A stretch of DNA of 64,000 nucleotides from CAYTZN01 sp964442495 (GTDB lineage Bacteria; Pseudomonadota; Gammaproteobacteria; Legionellales; Legionellaceae), in NCBI GenBank assembly GCA_964442495.1, contig CAYTZN010000002.1, positions 108,163 to 172,162 on the forward strand, given 5' to 3'. Positions within the stretch are counted from its first letter, which is position 1, and every line of letters starts with the position of its first letter. A model generated the notes under the pieces. The model had not been told where the DNA came from and made no database searches. It saw only the letters and a list, made by a program, of their open reading frames with translations. Made by a program: the position numbers and the translations under genes. Positions 40,124 to 50,004 of the stretch are shown piece by piece.

Positions 40124-40270
40124 TCACGAACAATTTTAGAGGTCACTTCCATATCGTTAAATTGACGTGTTGCTCGGATCGCGTCTATTCATTTAAACTT
40201 GAAAGGCTTTTTATATCTATTAGGCGTTTGCTGAACGGTATGCCTTTGATTTACTAACCATAGGACCAAC

Positions 40271-40615
40271 ATGTCTTCTTTGCCAAATTGTCCAAAGTGT
40301 CACTCAGAATATACGTATGAAGATGGTGCACTATTGATATGTCCCGAATGTACTCATGAATGGGCCAAGGATGCTATTGACGAATCGCTTCAAAGCAATG
40401 AGCGAGTTATTAAGGATGCGAACGGCAATGTTCTTAATGATGGCGATACAGTGACAGTGGTTAAAGATTTAAAGGTAAAAGGTTCATCTTTAGTCGTGAA
40501 GGTGGGAACCAAAGTTAGAAATATTAGGCTGGTTGATGGCGATCATGACATTGATTGTAAAATTGATGGCATTGGGCCTATGAAATTGAAGTCTCAATTT
40601 GTAAAGAAAACATAA
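40271..40615 (+). CDS. phnA: PhnA/YjdM-family zinc-ribbon protein
   Basis: 114 residues. N-terminal zinc ribbon [25 protein letters not shown], then the PhnA C-terminal domain ([30 protein letters not shown]). Despite the name, this family is not a phosphonoacetate hydrolase in most bacteria; its role is unclear. Single gene between the atp operon and parC. Confidence 0.92.
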   Translation: MSSLPNCPKCHSEYTYEDGALLICPECTHEWAKDAIDESLQSNERVIKDANGNVLNDGDTVTVVKDLKVKGSSLVVKVGTKVRNIRLVDGDHDIDCKIDGIGPMKLKSQFVKKT

Positions 40616-40961
40616 TTATATATACACCTAATTGTATGAATTTATAGGCTATTTAGAAATAATCACTAGGTTTCTCATAAGAAACACACATAGTTACCCA
40701 CAGGTAAATTTATATTCTAAGCTCAAACGATGTTGTTTAATTCATTACAATCAATGAGTTACATGCGATTCATTGATTATGTTATAAAAGACAAAAAAGT
40801 TATGCACAGATGACAGTGTGATTATTAACCCAGCAATATGGTTGTCTCATGCTGTTGTGTTGTTTAGAAACGCAAGTCACTCTTCCTTTTTTAATTACGA
40901 GTCAGTAACAATGTAGTAGAATTGTTATTAGACCTTTCAGCACTGCCATGGGCTATCCACG
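40616..40961 (+). other. A+T-rich intergenic region upstream of parC with DnaA-box-like sites
   Basis: 346 bp without a gene. By eye it contains TTATGCACA (40800-40808), a match to the TTATNCACA DnaA consensus, and TTACCCACA (40694-40702), one mismatch. It must also hold the parC promoter. At this size such matches can occur by chance. Confidence 0.4.
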
Positions 40962-43190
40962 ATGAATAATGCGACTGAGTGTAAACCACTGACTGAATTT
41001 ACCGAAAAAGCTTATCTTGATTATTCAATGTACGTTATTTTGGACCGCGCCTTGCCCCATGTTGCTGATGGGTTTAAGCCTGTACAGCGTCGTATTGTCT
41101 ATGCAATGTCAGAGCTTGGCCTTAAAGCCACCTCTAAGCATAAAAAATCAGCACGTACGGTCGGGGATGTGTTAGGTAAATTTCACCCTCATGGCGATGT
41201 TGCCTGTTATGAAGCAATGGTACTGATGGCGCAGCCTTTTTCTTATCGTTATCCTTTTGTAGATGGTCAAGGCAACTGGGGTTCACCCGATGACCCTAAA
41301 TCTTTTGCGGCGATGCGTTATACCGAAGCCCGCTTGTCGGCTTATGCAGACACGTTGCTGTCAGAGTTGCAGCAAGGCACGGTTGATTGGGTTGATAATT
41401 TTGACGCAACGTTACAAGAGCCTTCGCTTTTGCCGGCCCGATTACCCAATGTATTATTAAATGGTGCAACCGGAATTGCTGTGGGCATGTCGTCGGATAT
41501 TTTACCTCATAATTTAACCGAGGTAGCAAATGCGTGTCTCCACTTGCTAGACCATCCAGATGCTACGCTTTCTGCTATTACTAATATTATCAAGGCCCCT
41601 GATTTTCCAACCCGTGCAGAAATCATCACGCCAAAAGCAATGATGGAAAGCATGTACGCAACAGGCCATGGTTCCGTCAAAATGCGAGCGGTTTACACTA
41701 TTGAAAAGCACACTATCGTCATCACGGCGCTTCCTTATCAGGTATCCGGAGCTAAAGTTGTTGAGCAAATTGCTACTCAAATGCAACAAAAGAAATTACC
41801 CATGGTGGATGACTTAAGGGATGAGTCAGACCATGAGCATCCTACACGTTTGGTGATTATCCCTCGTTCAAACCGTGTAGATGTTGAAGGTTTAATGTCT
41901 CATTTGTTTGCGACGACTGACTTGGAGCGGAGCTATCGGGTTAATTTTAATATGATAGGGCTGGATGGCAAACCACGCGTTAAAAATCTTTTGACTATTT
42001 TGCAAGAGTGGTTGGTTTTTCGTCGCCAGACGGTTAAAAGACGCCTCGAATATCGACTCGACAAAGTGCTTGATAGGCTTCATGTGCTTGAGGGCTTATT
42101 GATTGCGTATTTGAACATTGATGAAGTTATTGCCATTATTCGTCAGGCAGATCAACCAAAATTAGCGTTGATGGAGCGCTTCAATTTAAGTGAGCGTCAA
42201 GCAGACTCTATCCTCGAAATGAAATTACGACATTTGGCCAGGCTTGAAGAAATGAAACTACGCGCAGAGCATGATGAGCTGAGCATGGAGCGTGATGAGC
42301 TGCAGCAGATATTAGCCAATGAGTCTCGGTTAACGGCATTGATCAAAGACGAAATTGAAATTGACAGAGACCTGTATGGTGATGCGCGTCGCTCCCCCCT
42401 TATTTTACGCCAAGACGCTCAAGCACTTAAGGAGGAGGACATTCTTCCGAATGAGCCTATCACCGTCGTCCTTTCACAAAAAGGTTGGGCGCGAGCGGCT
42501 AAAGGTATTGATGTAAATGGTCATGAGTTAAGTTATAAATCAGGTGATGAGTTTAAAGCTCAAACCAACGCACGAAGCAATCAGCAGGTCGTCTTTTTCG
42601 ATAATGAAGGCAAGGTTTACACGTTGCCCGGCCATGTTTTGCCTTCCGCACGAGGTCAGGGTGAGCCTTTAACAGGGAAGCTTAATCCAGCTGAAGGTGC
42701 CTCTTTTGTGGCGTTGGTTAGTGGTGATCCTGAAGATTGGGTGTTGTTGGCCAATGACGCAGGCTATGGGTTTTTGACGCAGTTAAAAGAGCTTTATGTT
42801 AAAAATCGAAATGGCAAAGCGTGCCTTAAATTGCCAGAAAACAGTCAGGTGCTCCCTCCAAGAATGGTTGTTGCAAAAGAGACGCAAGCTGTGGCTTGTG
42901 TTACGAACACGGGTCGATTATTGATTTTTGGTGCGCTAGAACTGCCTCACTTGGCACGGGGAAAAGGCAATAAATTAATCAATATCCCTGCTGCAAAGGC
43001 ATTGCAGCGGGAAGAATTTGTGGTCGATGTTCAATTGGTTTCTCTTGATGACGCTTTAACGGTCCGTGCTGGAAAGCGCCATTTCACATTGAAGGCCGCT
43101 GATCTTCTACATTATCAAGGTGAGCGTGGTCGTCGAGGCAATCGCCTACCGAGGGGCTTGCAGAATGTTACCTCCCTTGAGGTAGGTTAA
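40962..43190 (+). CDS. parC: DNA topoisomerase IV subunit A
   Basis: 742 residues, normal ParC length. It decatenates daughter chromosomes with ParE. The active-site Tyr is in [11 protein letters not shown]; the winged-helix region reads [16 protein letters not shown], with Glu84 conserved. Residue 80 is Val (codon GTT, 41199-41201), where E. coli has Ser80, the main quinolone-resistance position. C-terminal beta-pinwheel blades are present. parE is not adjacent. Confidence 0.97.
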   Translation: MNNATECKPLTEFTEKAYLDYSMYVILDRALPHVADGFKPVQRRIVYAMSELGLKATSKHKKSARTVGDVLGKFHPHGDVACYEAMVLMAQPFSYRYPFVDGQGNWGSPDDPKSFAAMRYTEARLSAYADTLLSELQQGTVDWVDNFDATLQEPSLLPARLPNVLLNGATGIAVGMSSDILPHNLTEVANACLHLLDHPDATLSAITNIIKAPDFPTRAEIITPKAMMESMYATGHGSVKMRAVYTIEKHTIVITALPYQVSGAKVVEQIATQMQQKKLPMVDDLRDESDHEHPTRLVIIPRSNRVDVEGLMSHLFATTDLERSYRVNFNMIGLDGKPRVKNLLTILQEWLVFRRQTVKRRLEYRLDKVLDRLHVLEGLLIAYLNIDEVIAIIRQADQPKLALMERFNLSERQADSILEMKLRHLARLEEMKLRAEHDELSMERDELQQILANESRLTALIKDEIEIDRDLYGDARRSPLILRQDAQALKEEDILPNEPITVVLSQKGWARAAKGIDVNGHELSYKSGDEFKAQTNARSNQQVVFFDNEGKVYTLPGHVLPSARGQGEPLTGKLNPAEGASFVALVSGDPEDWVLLANDAGYGFLTQLKELYVKNRNGKACLKLPENSQVLPPRMVVAKETQAVACVTNTGRLLIFGALELPHLARGKGNKLINIPAAKALQREEFVVDVQLVSLDDALTVRAGKRHFTLKAADLLHYQGERGRRGNRLPRGLQNVTSLEVG

Positions 43191-43191
43191 T

Positions 43192-43257
43192 TTTTTTATT
43201 GATAAAAAAGATTGTTGCCAATTCCGGTTAGGCACTTTGCTCCATAGCCGGAATTGG
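43192..43257 (-). terminator. Convergent terminator region between parC and zapA
   Basis: CCAATTCCGG (43218-43227) and CCGGAATTGG (43248-43257) form a perfect 10-bp stem; on the minus strand it includes the last zapA codons and is followed by TTTTTT. An adjacent TTTTTTAT/ATAAAAAA palindrome (43192-43209) can serve the parC side. Confidence 0.7.
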
Positions 43258-43545
43258 ATTTGCAACTTGGTTAATTTTGCTTTCTAAATTACTAATAAAT
43301 TGTGTAAGCTGTTCGCGTTGTTCTTTTTGTTGAGATTGTGTGGTGATAAGCTCATGGCTTATGTTTAATGCAGCTAAGACAAACGCTTGGGCGTCATCTA
43401 TTTTTTTAAATTCCGTTTTTGCTTTTAAAAGTTGGGCATTTAATTTCTGTGCGGCAAGCTGTAGATTTTGCTGTTCTTTTTCAGGGCATTTAATGTCATA
43501 GGATTTATTAAGCAATCGAATGGTACAACATATTGTTTTCGTCAT
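43228..43545 (-). CDS. zapA: Cell division protein ZapA
   Basis: 105 residues from ATG 43545; a TTG three codons upstream is less likely. ZapA bundles FtsZ. N-terminal beta region (TICCTIRLLNKSYDIKCPEKEQQNL) and a long C-terminal coiled coil. Divergent from ygfB, as in many gammaproteobacteria. The usual neighbours 6S RNA and fau are not in this window. Confidence 0.92.
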   Translation of the reverse strand: MTKTICCTIRLLNKSYDIKCPEKEQQNLQLAAQKLNAQLLKAKTEFKKIDDAQAFVLAALNISHELITTQSQQKEQREQLTQFISNLESKINQVANPIPAMEQSA

Positions 43546-43648
43546 TTTTCCCAACCGTTACTGGTTAAAGAGCGGGGCTAAATGGTAACAATTTTGGCAT
43601 GTTCTCGCAAATCAGTTATTATTGGCCATTTGTTTTAAAAGGTTCGAT

Positions 43649-44233
43649 ATGTCAACGATAAATACCCCGATGCATTTGCCGAATTACCATGAATTCATAG
43701 CCTCCATTGCTATTTTAGCATTACCTTTGTCCGGCAGTGAGCTTCATGGCGTGATGTGTGGGTATTTATGTGCCGGAGCTAATCGTGAAGGCGCCGCTTA
43801 TTTGCGGGCATTTATAACCAATGCACATGACGTCGCAACAATACGTGGAGCGGCCTTGGCATTGTTTGGGGTGTTTGCTGTGAGTCAGCAACAAATGGAA
43901 GGGTTTGATTTTGACTTCCAACTACTACTGCCTGATGAAGAATCGCCTTTATCGGAGCGCGCACAGGCTTTTAGTGAATGGTGTGATGGGTTTGTACAGG
44001 GTATTACTATGGCCGGGGTAAGTGATGACCAATTGCAAGAAGACGAGTCTCAAGAAGCCTTGCAACATTTGGTCGAGTTTTCGCAGTTGGATTATCATGA
44101 ATTGAAAATGAGCGAAGACGATGAAAAAGCGCTGATGGAAGTAAGTGAATATGCTCGTATGGCTGTACTGCGTATTCATGCTGATTTATTAGCGAGTCAT
44201 TTGAAGAATGGTCCCTCTGAAACAGCCCATTAA
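43649..44233 (+). CDS. ygfB: UPF0149 family protein YgfB
   Basis: 194 residues from ATG 43649 (AAGG upstream). All-helical UPF0149 protein: SGSELHGVMCGYLCAGA, FSEWCDGFVQGI and the acidic QEALQHLVEFSQLD block. In Pseudomonas, YgfB modulates ampDh3 and beta-lactam resistance; its role here is unknown. First gene of ygfB-pepP-ubiH-ubiI. Confidence 0.95.
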   Translation: MSTINTPMHLPNYHEFIASIAILALPLSGSELHGVMCGYLCAGANREGAAYLRAFITNAHDVATIRGAALALFGVFAVSQQQMEGFDFDFQLLLPDEESPLSERAQAFSEWCDGFVQGITMAGVSDDQLQEDESQEALQHLVEFSQLDYHELKMSEDDEKALMEVSEYARMAVLRIHADLLASHLKNGPSETAH

Positions 44234-44246
44234 AAAGGATAGTTTG

Positions 44247-45554
44247 ATGATAACGCAAAAGGAATATCAAACACGACGTCATGCATTAGCAGAGCGCTTG
44301 CCTTCAAATTGTATGGCGGTGATTCCTGCTGCCAGTGAATCGCTTCGAAATGGTGATGCGCATTTTCGTTTTCGACAAGACAGTGATTTTTATTATTTAA
44401 CGGGTTTTAATGAGCCAGATGCTGTATTGGTGATTATTTCTGGTCCAAAAAGCCAGAGCATCTTGTTTAACCGGCCAAAAAATCCCTCCGAAGAGCAATG
44501 GACAGGCACACGTTTAGGCCAGGAAGGGGCTGTAGAGCATTTAGGCATGAGTGAGGCTTTTTCTTTAGCAAACCTTGCTACCCGTTTGCCTGAGTTGATG
44601 GCGGGCAAACATGCTGTTTATTATGCGATGGGTCGATACCCCTCGTGGGAGGCGTGTGTTTTAGAGGCATGGAATTTGGTGAAAGGGCAGGTTCGCCGTG
44701 GGGTGGCGGCACCTGAAGGTTTTTTGGACATTTCGACCCTTCTTGGTGAAATGCGATTATATAAAAGCCCCGCGGAAATCGCTTTGATGCAACAAGCAGC
44801 GACCATCTCTATTGGTGCACATCAGCGCGCTATGCGTGCTGTAAAAAATGCTCAGTACGAATATGAATTAGAAGCCGAGCTCGTCTATGAATTTATACGC
44901 CATGGTTGTCGAAGTGTTGCTTATGACTCTATTGTTGCTGGCGGAAAGAATGCGTGCATTTTACATTACACGGAGAATAATCAACAGTTACAGTCTGGTG
45001 AATTGGTTTTGATCGATGCCGGTGGGGAATTTAACAATTATGCCGCCGACATTACCCGAACATTTCCCGTGAGTGGTCAATTTAGTGCTGAACAACGTTT
45101 GATTTATGAAGTGGTATTACGCGCTCAACAAGCAGGGATTGCTTGTGTTAGGCCGGGTTTACTATGGAATGATATTCAACGTGTAGTGGTCAATAGTCTT
45201 ACAGAGGGCTTGGTTGAGCTTGGGATACTAAAAGGCCAGGTTGAAACCCTTGTTGAAACACAAGCGTACAAGCCTTTTTATATGCATAATTCAGGGCATT
45301 GGTTAGGTTTGGATGTGCATGATTGTGGCCAATATAAAATGGATGGACAATGGCGCGCTTTGGAAGATGGAATGGTGCTTACCGTGGAGCCGGGCCTGTA
45401 TATCAATGCAGACATTGAAGGAGTGGATTCTCGATGGAAAGGCATTGGTGTGCGTATTGAAGATGATATTCATGTCACGCTCAACGGCTATAAAAATTTA
45501 TCCGGTGATTTGATGGTTGAAATGGATGATATTGAGGCGTTTATTCGTGGCTGA
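44247..45554 (+). CDS. pepP: Xaa-Pro aminopeptidase
   Basis: 435 residues from ATG 44247 with AAGGA upstream. M24 dimanganese peptidase removing N-terminal residues before Pro. Metal ligands: Asp in LIDAGGEFNNYAADITRTFP (two), His in HNSGHWLGLDVHD, Glu in VEPGLY and Glu in RIEDD. N-terminal creatinase-type domain has DFYYLTGFNEPDAVLV. Confidence 0.97.
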   Translation: MITQKEYQTRRHALAERLPSNCMAVIPAASESLRNGDAHFRFRQDSDFYYLTGFNEPDAVLVIISGPKSQSILFNRPKNPSEEQWTGTRLGQEGAVEHLGMSEAFSLANLATRLPELMAGKHAVYYAMGRYPSWEACVLEAWNLVKGQVRRGVAAPEGFLDISTLLGEMRLYKSPAEIALMQQAATISIGAHQRAMRAVKNAQYEYELEAELVYEFIRHGCRSVAYDSIVAGGKNACILHYTENNQQLQSGELVLIDAGGEFNNYAADITRTFPVSGQFSAEQRLIYEVVLRAQQAGIACVRPGLLWNDIQRVVVNSLTEGLVELGILKGQVETLVETQAYKPFYMHNSGHWLGLDVHDCGQYKMDGQWRALEDGMVLTVEPGLYINADIEGVDSRWKGIGVRIEDDIHVTLNGYKNLSGDLMVEMDDIEAFIRG

Positions 45555-46761
45555 GCCGCAAGTTGATATTCTTATCGTAGGTGGCGGATTAACAGGCGCC
45601 ACATTGTCACTGGCCTTGGCGGATTTGGGTTATCGTACGCTACTGATTGATACGAAACCTTTTTCAAGCCGTGTTCATGTGGATTTTGATGCGCGCTCTT
45701 TAGCACTTTCGCCCGCCAGTGTGCGTATTTTACAAATGCTTCATGTTTGGCCTCTTTTAGAAAGCCATGCCTCCGCTATTGATAAAATACATGTTTCAGA
45801 GCAGCGCGGTTTTGGGAGCACTCGATTTTCTACAGAAGAAAAGACAGCGCTTGGTTATGTTGTTGAAATGCAACACATCAATCGAGCCTTGCATCAATTG
45901 CTGGATAAATCTCACGTCATAGCCCCTGCTGAGCTGATTGGATTTGATAAATCTAGTCATCGCGTCACAATCCACACAAAAGAAGGCAATGCCACATTAA
46001 AGGCTCACTTAATTGTGTCAGCCGATGGTGCGGATTCATGCATGCGTAAATTGTGTGGATTAACACCTAAGATAAAAGATTATGCTCAGCATGCTATTGC
46101 TGCGAACATTGGGTTAGCTCGTGCTCATCAGCAAGAGGCCTATGAGCGATTTACTTTATCGGGTCCTTTGGCATTACTACCGATGACTGGCCTAAGATCT
46201 TCATTGGTCTGGGCAATGTCGCCTTCGGAAGCAGAGCGTTTGATGGTGGCTAACGAGATTGATTTTTTAAACGAATTGCAACGGGCATTTGGGTATCGTT
46301 TAGGTCGTTTCGTTAAGGTGGGAAAACGGGTTCTTTATCCCTTACGTCAAGTGACGATAGATGAGCAAACCTTTGGATCGGTGGTTTTTGTGGGCAACGC
46401 AGCGCACACGTTGCATCCCGTCGCAGGCCAAGGGTTTAACCTTGGATTGCGTGATGTTGCTTCATTAGCTCAATGTATCGCAAAAGAAGGGCTCGGGCCT
46501 AACATGCTTAAAAGCTACGAGCAAGCACGTCGCGTTGATCAAGCAGCTATTCTTCGATTCACCGATGGTTTGATTTCTCTATTTACCCATCGCATGCCAG
46601 GCCTAGCATTTCTGCGTGGTACAGGATTGCTTGCGTTGGACAACGCTCCAGTAATGAAAAATATCCTTACCCGATATGCTCGCGGTTTTGCGGGGCAGAC
46701 ACCAGATTTAGTCTGCGGTATCCCCTTAGTTGCTGGAGGTGTGAGTGAACTCATCGTATGA
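45547..46761 (+). CDS. ubiH: 2-octaprenyl-6-methoxyphenyl hydroxylase UbiH
   Basis: 404 residues from GTG 45547, preceded by GAGGCG and overlapping pepP by 8 bp. FAD monooxygenase of ubiquinone synthesis: Rossmann loop ILIVGGGLTGATLSLAL, the SADGADS motif, and GNAAHTLHPVAGQGFNLGLRD. Assignment to UbiH rather than UbiI/UbiF rests on order (ygfB-pepP-ubiH-ubiI in E. coli). Confidence 0.92.
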   Translation: MAEPQVDILIVGGGLTGATLSLALADLGYRTLLIDTKPFSSRVHVDFDARSLALSPASVRILQMLHVWPLLESHASAIDKIHVSEQRGFGSTRFSTEEKTALGYVVEMQHINRALHQLLDKSHVIAPAELIGFDKSSHRVTIHTKEGNATLKAHLIVSADGADSCMRKLCGLTPKIKDYAQHAIAANIGLARAHQQEAYERFTLSGPLALLPMTGLRSSLVWAMSPSEAERLMVANEIDFLNELQRAFGYRLGRFVKVGKRVLYPLRQVTIDEQTFGSVVFVGNAAHTLHPVAGQGFNLGLRDVASLAQCIAKEGLGPNMLKSYEQARRVDQAAILRFTDGLISLFTHRMPGLAFLRGTGLLALDNAPVMKNILTRYARGFAGQTPDLVCGIPLVAGGVSELIV

Positions 46762-47905
46762 TGTAGTCGTTATTGGTGGTGGCATTGTGGGGATGAGTGC
46801 CGCCATTGCAATGAGTCAACGCGGTTTTTCTGTCGCTCTAATGGATGCGGGCAATTTGGCTGTGGATATTAATGTGATTGATTCGCGCGTTTATGCGCTT
46901 AATCACGCATCAAAATCCTTATTACAAGGCTTGGGCGTGTGGGAGCATCTTGATTTTTCCCGTGTGTCTCCATACACGCACATGCATGTTTGGGATGGGG
47001 CTAATGGCGCTCATATTGATTTTGATTCACGTATGCAAGGCACAGATAGATTGGGCTGTATTATCGAAGAGTCGGTGTTAAAAGCCGCTTTGTTACAGCA
47101 GTTGGTCAAGGAAAGCATTGAGCAGTTCCCTCATACCCGAGTAAATGCACTACAAATGCTTCCCCATGGAATAAATATAAGTGATGGTTTAACGAATTGG
47201 CGCACAGCGTTGCTGATGGTGGCTGATGGTGCGGCGTCTAAAACGCGTGAACTATTAGGTGTCGGTACAACCGGTTGGTCTTATCATCAACAGGCTATTG
47301 TAGCGACCATTCGTACCGAAAAACCGCATCAATCAACGGCTTATCAAGTGTTCAATCCCGATGGTCCTTTGGCTTTTTTGCCCTTAGCAGACCCTCATCA
47401 GTGTTCTATTGTATGGTCAACCAAGCCTTCGCGGGTCGAAGCACTTATGCGCTTATCCAATGATGACTTTGCCTCAGAACTAAAGCGTGCCTTTGCCGCT
47501 AAGTTAGGGGATTGTGTTGTGGAAAGTGTGCGATATACGTTTCCATTGCACATGCGCCATGCAAAGCAATACAGTGGCGCTTGTTGGTTGTTAATGGGCG
47601 ATGCAGCACACACGATTCACCCTTTGGCAGGTCTTGGGCTAAATGTGGGATTAGCGGATTTGAGTTCTTGGCTTAAGACCCTCAGTGTGAATAAACGCAA
47701 TGCCAGCTCGCCAAAAACGCTGGGTGCTTATCAGCGTGAGCGTAAGTTTGAGGTCTGGAAAGCGATAGCGTTAATGGAAAGTTTAAAAACCGTGTTTGCA
47801 CAGCCATTACCCCCGCTTGTTACTTTGCGCGGCTTTGGTTTGAAAGCTTGTGATAGCTTGTTGCCTTTAAAACGATGGTTTATTCGTCAAGCGGCAGGCG
47901 GATGA
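46745..47905 (+). CDS. ubiI: Ubiquinone-synthesis FAD monooxygenase UbiI/VisC type
   Basis: 386 residues from GTG 46745, with GGAGG five bases upstream, overlapping ubiH by 17 bp. VVVIGGGIVGMSAAIAM, the VADGAASKTREL motif and MGDAAHTIHPLAGLGLNVGLADL mark the UbiH/COQ6 family. It is a diverged paralogue of the preceding gene. UbiI hydroxylates C5 of the ring; UbiF-like activity cannot be excluded. Confidence 0.9.
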   Translation: MNSSYDVVVIGGGIVGMSAAIAMSQRGFSVALMDAGNLAVDINVIDSRVYALNHASKSLLQGLGVWEHLDFSRVSPYTHMHVWDGANGAHIDFDSRMQGTDRLGCIIEESVLKAALLQQLVKESIEQFPHTRVNALQMLPHGINISDGLTNWRTALLMVADGAASKTRELLGVGTTGWSYHQQAIVATIRTEKPHQSTAYQVFNPDGPLAFLPLADPHQCSIVWSTKPSRVEALMRLSNDDFASELKRAFAAKLGDCVVESVRYTFPLHMRHAKQYSGACWLLMGDAAHTIHPLAGLGLNVGLADLSSWLKTLSVNKRNASSPKTLGAYQRERKFEVWKAIALMESLKTVFAQPLPPLVTLRGFGLKACDSLLPLKRWFIRQAAGG

Positions 47906-47986
47906 GAGGGAATTAAAACCGCAATTGGTGATTAAATTTATAACACATGGTATACTTGACGGCCTTTGACCAGAGAGAGCTCGCGA

Positions 47987-49057
47987 ATGAAATGCATACA
48001 ATGGATTTTTCTATTGCTATTGACGAGTGGTGTTGCAGTTGCTGAAGATATTGAAGTGGTGGGAAGCATTGAACAAACCATTCCCGCGTCAACTGTTCGA
48101 TTACAAAAAAATCGCCTTCTCCCGGCAGGTCAAATTACTTTATTAAAAGTGTCCCTTTCTGAAAACGCGCGAGAAAAGATAGACGCAAGGGCTAGTGCGG
48201 CCATAGACGCCAATGAAAGTATGTTGGGCTTGGCTTTCTCCAGCAGTAGTAAACACCAGCTTGGTATGGAAGGTGTTCCTGTTTTAGATCAAGGTCAGCA
48301 TGGTTCTTGTGTGGTGTTTGCAACAACGGCAGCGGTTGATGCAGCCTTAAAAAAAGGTGATTATGTTAGTCAGCTATGTCTTTTGCAATTGGGGCGCTCA
48401 ATCGCAAGCAATGCCTACGTGCCAAGTGGTTGGAATGGTTCTAATGGCGGCACCGTATTTAATCAAATGAATTTATTCGGTTTGGTGAGCAAAGCCCAAC
48501 AAAAAGTAGCTGGCTGTGGTGGATTAAGAGAATACCCTCTTGATGGCGACGAGGAGCCGGGCTCAGAAATGACACCTTCTGAATACCATGCTCTTAGTGA
48601 GAAAATGGACCCAAACATAATTGGTTCCTCAGTAGTTTTGGACGTTTATCAAGTTTTTCTTGATAAGATCAACATGCAAGACGTGTTAAAGCAGGTGAAA
48701 GCCGCTTTAAATGCTGGCGATAGGCTAACCGTTGGTGTTTTGCTTCCAGGAGCCAATAAAGGCGTTATCGGCGCTGAGGGGCGTTATCACGTTCCCTTCG
48801 ACAGCTGGGTGTTAACGCCTGAAATTCTTGATGATTTAAACTCACAAGCTGAAGTTGGTGCTCATGAGCTTGTCATTACGGGTTATGATGATAATGCTGT
48901 GGCTATAGACACGCGTGGTGAGAAGCACAAAGGCCTTCTCACGTTGCGTAATTCTTGGGGACCAAGTATTGGTGACCGAGGCGATTTTTATATGTCTTAT
49001 GATTACTTCAAAACACTGACATTTGAAGCACTGAGAATCAGACGCATTCCAGCTTAA
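47987..49057 (+). CDS. Exported papain-family (C1A) cysteine protease
   Basis: 356 residues from ATG 47987, which begins a signal peptide (MKCIQWIFLLLLTSGVAVA). Papain core: Gln102 and Cys108 in LDQGQHGSCVVFA, His293 in GAHELVITGYDD and Asn322 in LRNSWG, in the papain order and spacing. The ~85 residues between signal and core may act as a propeptide. L. pneumophila is known to have C1 peptidases. It is a probable periplasmic or type II-secreted protease. Confidence 0.88.
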   Translation: MKCIQWIFLLLLTSGVAVAEDIEVVGSIEQTIPASTVRLQKNRLLPAGQITLLKVSLSENAREKIDARASAAIDANESMLGLAFSSSSKHQLGMEGVPVLDQGQHGSCVVFATTAAVDAALKKGDYVSQLCLLQLGRSIASNAYVPSGWNGSNGGTVFNQMNLFGLVSKAQQKVAGCGGLREYPLDGDEEPGSEMTPSEYHALSEKMDPNIIGSSVVLDVYQVFLDKINMQDVLKQVKAALNAGDRLTVGVLLPGANKGVIGAEGRYHVPFDSWVLTPEILDDLNSQAEVGAHELVITGYDDNAVAIDTRGEKHKGLLTLRNSWGPSIGDRGDFYMSYDYFKTLTFEALRIRRIPA

Positions 49058-49059
49058 AT

Positions 49060-50004
49060 TTACCGTGCAAATTGTTGTTTGCTAAATTTAACCCTTGCTG
49101 GTATCGATTCTTTTCCAAGTGCCGCATGGGCTTCAATCGTGCGGTAACGTTGGAGCACTCCTTCGCGATTTGCGATTTGAATGTTTAGACCAGGGCGTGC
49201 GTTAAGCTCTAGCATTAACGGCCCTTGTTCTTTGTCAAGAACAATATCAACGCCTAAATAGCCCAAGCCTGTTAGCTCATAGCAGCTTGCGGCAATTTCT
49301 AAAATTTTATCCCAGTAGGGCACTTGAATATCCACGATAGGTTTTAAGGTGTCGGGATGGTAATCAATCGTATCGTTGTGAAACACGCCGCCTAAGGTCA
49401 TGCCTGTGGCAAGGTTTACCCCTGTACCAATGGCACCTTGGTGTAAATTGGCTTTTCCACCCGATAAACGCGTGGGGAGGCGCACCATTGCCATGGCGGG
49501 ATACCCTAAAAGATTGATGATACGGATATCAGGAACCCCCTCATAACTCACTTCTGCAAAAACAGGGTCGACAATCACACGACGCTCAATCAGGGCATAA
49601 TCTGGATGCCCACCTAGGCTGTATGCGCCAGACAACAAACAAGAAAGATGGTAGCTTAACTCTTGCGTGGTCAATAGTTTGCCGTTGATTTGTCGATAGC
49701 GGCCAAAAACACGGTCAGTGATGACAATAATCCCGTCACCGCCAGCGCCTCGAGCGGGTTTGATAACAAAATCAGAATAGGGCTGTAAGAGCTCTTCTAA
49801 TTTTTTTATATGATGTTCAGTTTCGATTAATTCATAAAGGGGTGGCACAGCAATGCCGGCTTTAAGTGCTAAGCGTTTAGTTTTTAATTTATCATCGACC
49901 AAAGGATAAAGTTTTCGTTGGTTATAACGTAAAACAAAATCACTATTGCGCTGGTTAATGCTTAGAATGCCTCTCTCTCGTAGGCGCTTGTATATACCCC
50001 ACAT
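49060..50004 (-). CDS. RimK-related ATP-grasp ligase (alpha-L-glutamate ligase-like)
   Basis: 314 residues. ATP-grasp fold: DKLKTKRLALKAGIAVP, FVIKPARGAGGDGIIVI, and the metal site MLELNARPGLNIQ. Family members are annotated as alpha-L-glutamate ligase-related and travel with a 7TM transglutaminase-like protein and a retropepsin-like peptidase, as here. The product is unproven; addition of amino acids to an envelope peptide or protein is inferred. Its ATG overlaps the upstream stop (TAATG). Confidence 0.87.
   Translation of the reverse strand: MWGIYKRLRERGILSINQRNSDFVLRYNQRKLYPLVDDKLKTKRLALKAGIAVPPLYELIETEHHIKKLEELLQPYSDFVIKPARGAGGDGIIVITDRVFGRYRQINGKLLTTQELSYHLSCLLSGAYSLGGHPDYALIERRVIVDPVFAEVSYEGVPDIRIINLLGYPAMAMVRLPTRLSGGKANLHQGAIGTGVNLATGMTLGGVFHNDTIDYHPDTLKPIVDIQVPYWDKILEIAASCYELTGLGYLGVDIVLDKEQGPLMLELNARPGLNIQIANREGVLQRYRTIEAHAALGKESIPARVKFSKQQFAR

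Noticed and set aside
40616..40961. Possible replication origin upstream of parC
   Set aside because: Only one consensus DnaA box plus one imperfect box; the yidC-mnmE end suggests the origin is beyond the left edge.
43546..43648. 6S RNA beside zapA
   Set aside because: The 103-bp gap to ygfB is too short, and the fau side of zapA is replaced by parC.
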